Source: DATHBP01 sp035296085 (GTDB lineage Bacteria > Actinomycetota > Actinomycetes > Propionibacteriales > Nocardioidaceae). From it: a stretch of 10,410 nucleotides of DNA. Within the stretch, counting starts at the first letter, position 1. Each line of letters opens with the position of its first letter. The stretch spans positions 1-10,410 of the forward strand of contig DATHBP010000227.1 of the NCBI GenBank assembly GCA_035296085.1, given 5' to 3'. The notes below the pieces were generated by a model. The model did no database searches and was not told the DNA's origin. It saw nothing but the letters and a program-made list of their open reading frames with translations. The translations under genes were made by a program, and so were the position numbers. Shown piece after piece: positions 6,254 through 10,410 of the stretch.

Positions 6254-6778
6254 ATGTCCGCAGACGGACCGCTCGAGCGTCGGCTGATCCTGCTTCGGCA
6301 CGCGAAGGCAAAGAGGTCCGGTCCGAGCGACCACGAGCGCGAGCTGGCGGAGCGAGGTCACCAGGACGCAACCGAGGTCGGCCGCCGCATGCACACGGCC
6401 GGGCTTCGACCGCAAAGGGCCAAGGTGTCGACCTCACTGCGCACCCGGCAGACCTGGCAGCTGGTGGCGGCCGAGCTCGAGTCGCCGCCCAAGGAGGAGC
6501 TCGAGTCCGCGATCTACGACAACGAGGTCGAAGGGCTGCTCGAGCTGGTCCGCGCAACTCCCGACGACATCGGATCGCTGCTCATCGTCGGCCACAACCC
6601 GTCGATCGAGGAGCTGGCCGGCCAGCTCGACGACGCAGGCGGCGACCCTGTGATCCGCCACCGGATGGCCGACGGCTTTCCCACCAGCGGCTACGCCGTG
6701 CTGACTACCTCGGACTCGTGGCGTGCGGTCGGGCCGGGGACACTGCGCCTGGAGTCGTTCGTGACGCCGAGGGGCTGA
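6254..6778 (+). CDS. SixA-like phosphohistidine phosphatase (histidine phosphatase superfamily)
   Basis: The 174-residue protein belongs to the RHG histidine phosphatase superfamily, SixA branch. LILLRHAKA (11-19) contains the nucleophilic His16 with Arg15. Arg63 in STSLRTRQTW is the second phosphate-binding arginine, and VGHNPS (112-117) holds the second catalytic His114. SixA of E. coli dephosphorylates phosphohistidine on proteins, but many relatives have unknown substrates. The gene follows fabI after 4 nt and has no clear Shine-Dalgarno, so translation probably depends on ribosomes finishing fabI. Its place behind two fatty-acid reductases is suggestive, but no functional link is proven. 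Tail-to-tail with serB, with 2 nt between stop codons. Confidence 0.88.
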   Translation: MSADGPLERRLILLRHAKAKRSGPSDHERELAERGHQDATEVGRRMHTAGLRPQRAKVSTSLRTRQTWQLVAAELESPPKEELESAIYDNEVEGLLELVRATPDDIGSLLIVGHNPSIEELAGQLDDAGGDPVIRHRMADGFPTSGYAVLTTSDSWRAVGPGTLRLESFVTPRG

Positions 6779-6780
6779 GG

Positions 6781-7995
6781 CTAGACGTCGCCCAGATCGG
6801 GCGATGGGGTCGCCACCCCGGCGGCTGCGTCGGCCGCCTCGATTTCCGCTCGCGAGATCCCGAGCAGGTACAGCACCGCGTCCAGGTACGGCACGTTGAC
6901 GGCGGTGTCCGCGGCCTCGCGTACCGCCGTCCTCGCGTTGAACGCGATCCCGAGTCCGGCGGCGGCCAGCATGTCGAGGTCGTTGGCGCCGTCACCGATG
7001 GCCACGGTCTGTTCGATGGGGATGCCGGCCGACGCGGCGAAGCGGCGCAAGGCGGTTGCCTTGCCAGCCCGGTCCAGGATGTCGCCGAGCAGGCGTCCGG
7101 TCAGCCTGCCGTCGCTGAACTCCAACCGGTTGGCGGCGGTGTAGTCGATGCCAAGGTCGGCCGCAACCCGATCGGTGACGGCGGCGAACCCGCCGCTGAC
7201 GATGGCGAAGCGGTAGCCCAGCCGCTTGAGCGTTCGGATGAGGGTACGCGCGCCAGGTGCAAGCTGTAGGTCTCGGTACACCTCGTCGAGCACGCCGACC
7301 TCCAAGCCCGACAGCATTGCTACGCGCCGGCGCAGCGACTCGGCGAAGTCCAGCTCTCCGCGCATGGCAGCGTCGGTGAGCGCACTCACCTCCGGCCGGC
7401 ACCCCGCCCGCTCGGCGAGCAGATCGATCACCTCGCCTTGCACCAACGTCGAGTCCTGGTCGAGCACCACCAGCCGGGCTCCCAGCCGATGCAGGGCCGC
7501 CGACTGCACGGCGACATCGACGTGAGCCCGCGCCGCCTCCTGGGCGAGGAGCACCCGTAGCCGGTCCGTGCCCGTGCCTGACACGTGCATCTCCACCGCA
7601 GTCACCGGGTAGTGCGCGATGCGCACGATGCGGTCGAGATTGGCTCCGGTGTCGGCGATGCGGCCGGTGACCGCTGCCAGCGCGGCGGGTGTCAGTGGGG
7701 AGCCCAGCACCGTGACGATGCTGCGGCCACCGGCCCGAGGCCTGGTGTCACCGGCGCCGCGCTCGATCTCGGCAGCCATGCCGAGCCGTTCGCTCGTCAT
7801 CGCCACCGTCTCGCGCAGAGCGCTCTCGTTGCGCGGCACGGTCAGCAGGACGCCGACGACGAGCCGCCCGCGGATCACCACCTGTTCGACGTCGAGGACC
7901 TGCACGCCGAACCCGCCGACGGCGGACAGCAGTGCGGACGTCACGCCCGGCCGGTCCGGTCCGGTCAGCGTCAGCAACAACGTCGGGACGTCCAT
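6781..7995 (-). CDS. serB: Phosphoserine phosphatase SerB with N-terminal ACT domains
   Basis: SerB is a HAD-superfamily phosphatase that hydrolyses O-phosphoserine in the last step of serine synthesis. Of its 404 residues, about 1-85 form an ACT domain (LLLTLTGPDRPGVTSALLSA) and 90-165 a second ACT-like domain, as in mycobacterial SerB2; these usually bind amino acids and regulate activity. The catalytic part follows. DQDSTL (179-184) supplies nucleophile Asp179 and acid/base Asp181, with VQGEVID next. SGG (267-269) is motif II, Lys312 in GK motif III, and GDGANDLDM (334-342) the Mg-binding motif. The central Gln180 of DxD is less usual than Met/Val/Phe, but it is the variable position. The C-terminal 30 residues are Ala-rich and probably flexible. 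Start ATG 7995 gives the ACT strand immediately. It is divergent from the ABC gene, with 83 nt between starts. Confidence 0.95.
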   Translation of the reverse strand: MDVPTLLLTLTGPDRPGVTSALLSAVGGFGVQVLDVEQVVIRGRLVVGVLLTVPRNESALRETVAMTSERLGMAAEIERGAGDTRPRAGGRSIVTVLGSPLTPAALAAVTGRIADTGANLDRIVRIAHYPVTAVEMHVSGTGTDRLRVLLAQEAARAHVDVAVQSAALHRLGARLVVLDQDSTLVQGEVIDLLAERAGCRPEVSALTDAAMRGELDFAESLRRRVAMLSGLEVGVLDEVYRDLQLAPGARTLIRTLKRLGYRFAIVSGGFAAVTDRVAADLGIDYTAANRLEFSDGRLTGRLLGDILDRAGKATALRRFAASAGIPIEQTVAIGDGANDLDMLAAAGLGIAFNARTAVREAADTAVNVPYLDAVLYLLGISRAEIEAADAAAGVATPSPDLGDV

Positions 7996-8004
7996 GGCGC
8001 GGGC

Positions 8005-8010
8005 AGGCTA
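8005..8010 (-). promoter_or_regulatory. Candidate -10 element for serB
   Basis: TAGCCT on the minus strand lies 9 nt before ATG 7995 and no Shine-Dalgarno is present. The transcript would have a leader of 0-3 nt. No -35 match is seen. Tentative. Confidence 0.35.
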
Positions 8011-8038
8011 TCGACCCTGGTGTCCGCGGGCGGTGTCG

Positions 8039-8044
8039 TAGGTT
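8039..8044 (+). promoter_or_regulatory. Candidate -10 element for the ABC ATPase gene
   Basis: TAGGTT lies 34 nt before ATG 8079, predicting a leader of about 28 nt that would contain the GAGGA Shine-Dalgarno (8070-8074, 4 nt from the ATG). Two GGTGTC direct repeats (8019-8024 and 8032-8037) lie just upstream, of unknown meaning. Confidence 0.35.
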
Positions 8045-8078
8045 GAGTTCGACGCAGCGACGCCGAGCCGAGGATGCC

Positions 8079-8882
8079 ATGACCGCCGTAGTGGAGCTCG
8101 CCGGCGTGTCTGTGGTGCGAGGTGGCCAGCGGCTGCTCGCCGACGTGGACTGGTACGTCGAGGACGACGAGCGCTGGGTGGTACTGGGCGGCAACGGCGC
8201 GGGCAAGACGACGCTGCTGCAGGTCGTCGGCGCGCAGCTGCACCCCACGACCGGTGTCGCCGGAGTGCTCGGGGAGGTCATCGGCACGGTCAACGTGTTC
8301 GACCTGCGGCCCCGGATCGGGCTGACCAGCGCGGCGCTGTCGGACCACATCCCACGCGGCGAGCGGGTTCATGACGTCGTCGTCTCGGCGTCGTACGCCG
8401 TGCTTGGTCGCTGGCGTGAGCACTACGACGACCTCGACCACCGCCGGGCAGATGCGCTGCTCGCCGAGCTCGGCATCGCGGCCCTGCGGGACCGGACGTT
8501 CGGCACGCTGAGCGAGGGGGAGCGCAAGCGGGTGCAGATCGCGCGCTCATTGATGACTGATCCCGAGCTCTTGCTCCTCGACGAGCCGGCGGCGGGCCTG
8601 GACCTGGGTGGTCGCGAGACATTGGTGGCAACGTTGTCGGTCCTCGCGTTGGACCCGGACTCACCCACCACCGTGCTGGTCAGCCATCACGTCGAGGAGA
8701 TCCCACCGGGCTTCAGTCACGTGCTGATGCTGCGCGGCGGGGCCGTCGTCGCCGCGGGGCCGCTGGAGAGCACGCTGAGCTCGGCCACGCTGTCGGAGAC
8801 CTTCGGCATGGCGCTGCGTCTCGAGCAGGCTGACGGCCGGTGGAGCGCCCGCAGCCGAGTCGGCGCGCACCGGCTCGGATGA
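8079..8882 (+). CDS. ABC transporter ATP-binding protein, orphan
   Basis: This 267-residue ABC ATPase has Walker A GGNGAGKTT (37-45), signature LSEGE (144-148), Walker B LLLLDEP (164-170), a D-loop region (AAGLD, 171-175) and an H-loop His in SHH (202-204). Where most ABC ATPases have a Q-loop glutamine, it reads RIGLTSAALSDHIP (79-92) with no Gln. This recalls ModF/PhrA-like ATPases and suggests coupling unlike a standard importer. No permease or binding-protein gene lies beside it, so transport is not established; a partner elsewhere or a non-transport role are both open. Start: the frame opens at 7932, but ATG 8079 has GAGGA 4 nt upstream and begins at the first conserved strand. NfeD follows after 25 nt. 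Confidence 0.88.
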   Translation: MTAVVELAGVSVVRGGQRLLADVDWYVEDDERWVVLGGNGAGKTTLLQVVGAQLHPTTGVAGVLGEVIGTVNVFDLRPRIGLTSAALSDHIPRGERVHDVVVSASYAVLGRWREHYDDLDHRRADALLAELGIAALRDRTFGTLSEGERKRVQIARSLMTDPELLLLDEPAAGLDLGGRETLVATLSVLALDPDSPTTVLVSHHVEEIPPGFSHVLMLRGGAVVAAGPLESTLSSATLSETFGMALRLEQADGRWSARSRVGAHRLG

Positions 8883-8894
8883 GTCACTGTCGGC

Positions 8895-8900
8895 TACTGT
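8895..8900 (+). promoter_or_regulatory. Candidate -10 element for the NfeD gene (leaderless type)
   Basis: TACTGT is followed by 7 nt and the GTG start at 8908, the same geometry as moaA, and no Shine-Dalgarno is present. It is the second copy of an ACTGTCG direct repeat (8886-8892, 8896-8902) with a 10-bp period. It would give NfeD-SPFH its own transcript independent of the ABC gene. Confidence 0.4.
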
Positions 8901-8907
8901 CGAAGCC

Positions 8908-9369
8908 GTGCTCAACTGGCTCAGCAACCATCCAGAGGCAGCTTGGATGTCGCTGGCCGTGCTGCTGGCGGTCGGGGAGCTGCTTTCCCTCGACCTCGTG
9001 CTGCTGATGCTTGCGGCCGGCGCTCTTGGCGGGGCTGGCATCGCCGCGATCGGCCTGCCGTTGCTGGCACAGGTGGCCGTCGCGCTGACGGTGTCGGTCG
9101 GCATGCTCGCCGTCGTGCGGCCGAGCGTCGCGCGCCGGATGCACGGCGGCCCGGAGCTGACCACCGGCCATGCCGCACTCGTGGGCCGGCGCGGCGTCGT
9201 GGTGGACCCGGTGGATGCGACGGGCGGCCGGATCCGGCTAGCCGGTGAGCTGTGGACCGCCCGGGCGTACGACGACACCGCGACGATCCGGCCGGGGGCA
9301 ACAGTGGACGTCTACGAGATCGACGGTGCGACCGCCATCGTGTACGAGGTAAGCCCACCAACGCAGTAA
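8908..9369 (+). CDS. NfeD family membrane protein (short form)
   Basis: The 153-residue protein has two to three N-terminal transmembrane segments (about 11-27, 30-48 and 50-71), with Glu24 in the first (VGELLSLDLVLLMLAAG). A cytoplasmic OB-fold NfeD domain follows (about 85-150: LVGRRGVVVDPVD, GELWTARAYDD, PGATVDVYEIDG). It is the short type lacking the ClpP-like serine protease domain. NfeD proteins are nearly always encoded next to SPFH/stomatin-like proteins and are thought to work with them in membrane organisation or quality control; that pairing is seen here with a 10-nt gap. The start is GTG 8908 without a Shine-Dalgarno, consistent with a leaderless message. Confidence 0.9.
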   Translation: MLNWLSNHPEAAWMSLAVLLAVGELLSLDLVLLMLAAGALGGAGIAAIGLPLLAQVAVALTVSVGMLAVVRPSVARRMHGGPELTTGHAALVGRRGVVVDPVDATGGRIRLAGELWTARAYDDTATIRPGATVDVYEIDGATAIVYEVSPPTQ

Positions 9370-9370
9370 C

Positions 9371-9374
9371 GGAG
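9371..9374 (+). promoter_or_regulatory. Ribosome binding site of the SPFH gene
   Basis: GGAG lies 5 nt before ATG 9380, just after the NfeD stop, and supports this start. Confidence 0.6.
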
Positions 9375-9379
9375 CTGAC

Positions 9380-10410
9380 ATGGACGCCGGAACACTGACG
9401 TTGTTCGTTCTCGCGGTGCTGGTCGCGGTGCTGGTGATCCTGGCGCTGAGCAAGACGGTGCGGATCGTGCCCCAAGCGCGCGCCGGCATCGTCGAACGCT
9501 TCGGCAAGTACCGCACCACCTTGCCGGCCGGTCTCAACGTCGTCACACCGTTCGTCGACCGAGTGCGCTACATGATCGACCTGCGCGAGCAGGTCGTGTC
9601 CTTCCCTCCGCAGCCGGTCATCACCGAGGACAACCTGGTGGTGTCGATCGACACGGTCATCTACTTCCAGGTCACCAACCCGGTCGCCGCTACGTATGAG
9701 ATCGCCAACTACATCCAGGCGATCGAACAGCTGACGATGACGACGCTGCGCAACATCGCCGGTGGCATGGACCTGGAGCAGACGCTCACCAGCCGCGACG
9801 AGATCAACAGCGCGCTGCGCGGCGTCCTGGACGAGGCGACGGGCAAGTGGGGGATCCGGGTCAACCGGGTCGAGCTCAAGGGCATCGACCCACCCCCGTC
9901 GATCAAGGACTCCATGGAGAAGCAGATGCGAGCCGACCGCGACAAGCGCGCCACCGTGCTGACTGCCGAAGGCCACCGGCAGTCGGCGATCCTAACCGCC
10001 GAGGGGGACAAGCAGGCGGCGATCCTCACCGCCGAGGGCGCCCGGGAGGCGGTCATCCTGCGCGCGCAGGCGGACCGGGAGTCACGCATCCTGCGCGCCC
10101 AGGGGGAGGGTGCGGCGATCCAGACGGTGTTCCAGGCGATCCACGACGGCCAGCCCGACCAGTCGCTGCTGGCGTACCAGTACCTGCAGATGCTGCCGAA
10201 GATCGCCGAAGGCGACGCCAACAAGGTATGGATCGTGCCGAGCGAGATCGGACGCGCGTTGGAGGGTCTCGGCTCGACGCTCGGGGCGGTGTCGGGGATC
10301 CCGGCGCACACCGACGGCCCACGCACCCGCGTGCCGATGCCGGACGGCACCACCAGCGGGTCGGAGCTCAGCGCGGAACAGACGCTGGCCGCAACCCATC
10401 AGGAGGTTGC
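9380..10410 (+). CDS. SPFH/band 7 domain protein (stomatin/paraslipin-like), 3' truncated
   Basis: 343 residues are visible and the frame is still open at the window end. An N-terminal membrane segment (about 7-23) is followed by the SPFH domain (about 27-180). Its motifs include VPQARAGIVERFGKY, LPAGLNVVTPFVD, the classic QPVITEDNLVVSIDTVIYFQ (78-97) and LRNIAGGMDLEQTLTSRDEIN (123-143). Residues 194-248 form five 11-residue repeats predicted to be a long helix. These proteins assemble into large ring or cage-like membrane complexes and are linked to membrane domains and protease control; no enzyme activity is expected. The part after about 290 is low in conservation and rich in Gly, Thr and Pro. 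The NfeD gene 10 nt upstream supports a paraslipin/QmcA-type assignment over HflK/HflC, which come as a pair. Confidence 0.92.
   Translation, partial: MDAGTLTLFVLAVLVAVLVILALSKTVRIVPQARAGIVERFGKYRTTLPAGLNVVTPFVDRVRYMIDLREQVVSFPPQPVITEDNLVVSIDTVIYFQVTNPVAATYEIANYIQAIEQLTMTTLRNIAGGMDLEQTLTSRDEINSALRGVLDEATGKWGIRVNRVELKGIDPPPSIKDSMEKQMRADRDKRATVLTAEGHRQSAILTAEGDKQAAILTAEGAREAVILRAQADRESRILRAQGEGAAIQTVFQAIHDGQPDQSLLAYQYLQMLPKIAEGDANKVWIVPSEIGRALEGLGSTLGAVSGIPAHTDGPRTRVPMPDGTTSGSELSAEQTLAATHQEV
9959..10123 (+). repeat. Five tandem 33-bp units encoding 11-residue helical repeats in the SPFH protein
   Basis: Units start at 9959, 9992, 10025, 10058 and 10091. They encode LTAEGHRQSAI, LTAEGDKQAAI, LTAEGAREAVI, LRAQADRESRI and LRAQGEGAAIQ. 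Small/hydrophobic positions (L, A and the final AI/VI/RI) recur every 11 residues, a hendecad pattern of a right-handed or straight coiled coil. This is coding repetition typical of SPFH proteins, not a CRISPR. Confidence 0.85.

Noticed and set aside
7932..8078. 49-residue upstream extension of the ABC ATPase
   Set aside because: It would overlap serB and its promoter region and is not ABC-like; ATG 8079 has a Shine-Dalgarno.
8921..9976. 351-residue open frame on the minus strand
   Set aside because: It is antisense to NfeD and SPFH, both well supported, and the product has no recognisable family.
9959..10123. Possible CRISPR array from 33-bp periodicity
   Set aside because: The units are contiguous without spacers and are in frame inside a conserved SPFH gene.
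9709..10353. 214-residue open frame on the minus strand
   Set aside because: It is antisense to the SPFH helical repeat. The apparent repeats in its product (SAVRIA-type) only mirror the 33-bp coding repeat on the other strand.
1..10410. Defence system, prophage or mobile element
   Set aside because: The Sir2-type gene raised the thought of a Sir2 defence protein, but it has the ordinary zinc-containing deacylase C terminus. No transposase, integrase, repeat-flanked island or toxin-antitoxin pair is seen.

Overview
The window is about 10.4 kb of very GC-rich DNA. The genes are densely packed, several start with GTG, and the families are typical of Actinomycetota. The gene neighbourhood (moaA, a DUF3099 protein, fabG-fabI, a SixA-like phosphatase, serB, an orphan ABC ATPase, NfeD and SPFH) looks like chromosomal core rather than accessory DNA. 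The enoyl reductase has a short substrate loop, which argues against a mycolic-acid-making mycobacterium. The lineage cannot be named more closely from sequence alone. I see no mobile element, phage gene, CRISPR array, tRNA or rRNA.

Layout. (1) 2-379 (+) is the C-terminal part of a sirtuin cut by the window edge. (2) 380-2975 (-) holds a SURF1 family gene followed by a glycoside hydrolase family 15 gene (glucoamylase/trehalase type). (3) 3016-4056 (+) is moaA, divergent from the SURF1 gene across only 40 bp. (4) 4057-4661 (-) is a two-gene unit: a DUF3099 membrane protein and a 69-residue Cys/His protein whose reading frames overlap by 4 nt (GTGA). (5) 4763-6778 (+) is a tight fabG-fabI-sixA-like operon. 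(6) 6781-7995 (-) is serB with two N-terminal ACT-like domains. (7) 8079-10410 (+) is an orphan ABC ATPase, then NfeD, then an SPFH/band 7 gene that runs off the window.

How the genes work together. FabG and FabI supply the two reductive steps of type II fatty-acid elongation; the SixA-like phosphatase is encoded 4 nt behind them. NfeD and the SPFH protein form a recognised membrane pair. SURF1 serves cytochrome c oxidase assembly, MoaA starts molybdenum cofactor synthesis, SerB makes serine, and GH15 cleaves alpha-glucosidic sugars.

No clearly new system stands out. The most noteworthy signals concern architecture. All three convergent pairs end within 0-2 bp of each other, two of them as palindromic fused stop codons. 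The SURF1/moaA promoters appear to overlap each other, and three genes show a pattern expected of leaderless mRNAs. The ABC ATPase lacks a canonical Q-loop glutamine, and the SPFH protein carries a regular 11-residue repeat. No gene-free stretch exceeds about 100 bp.
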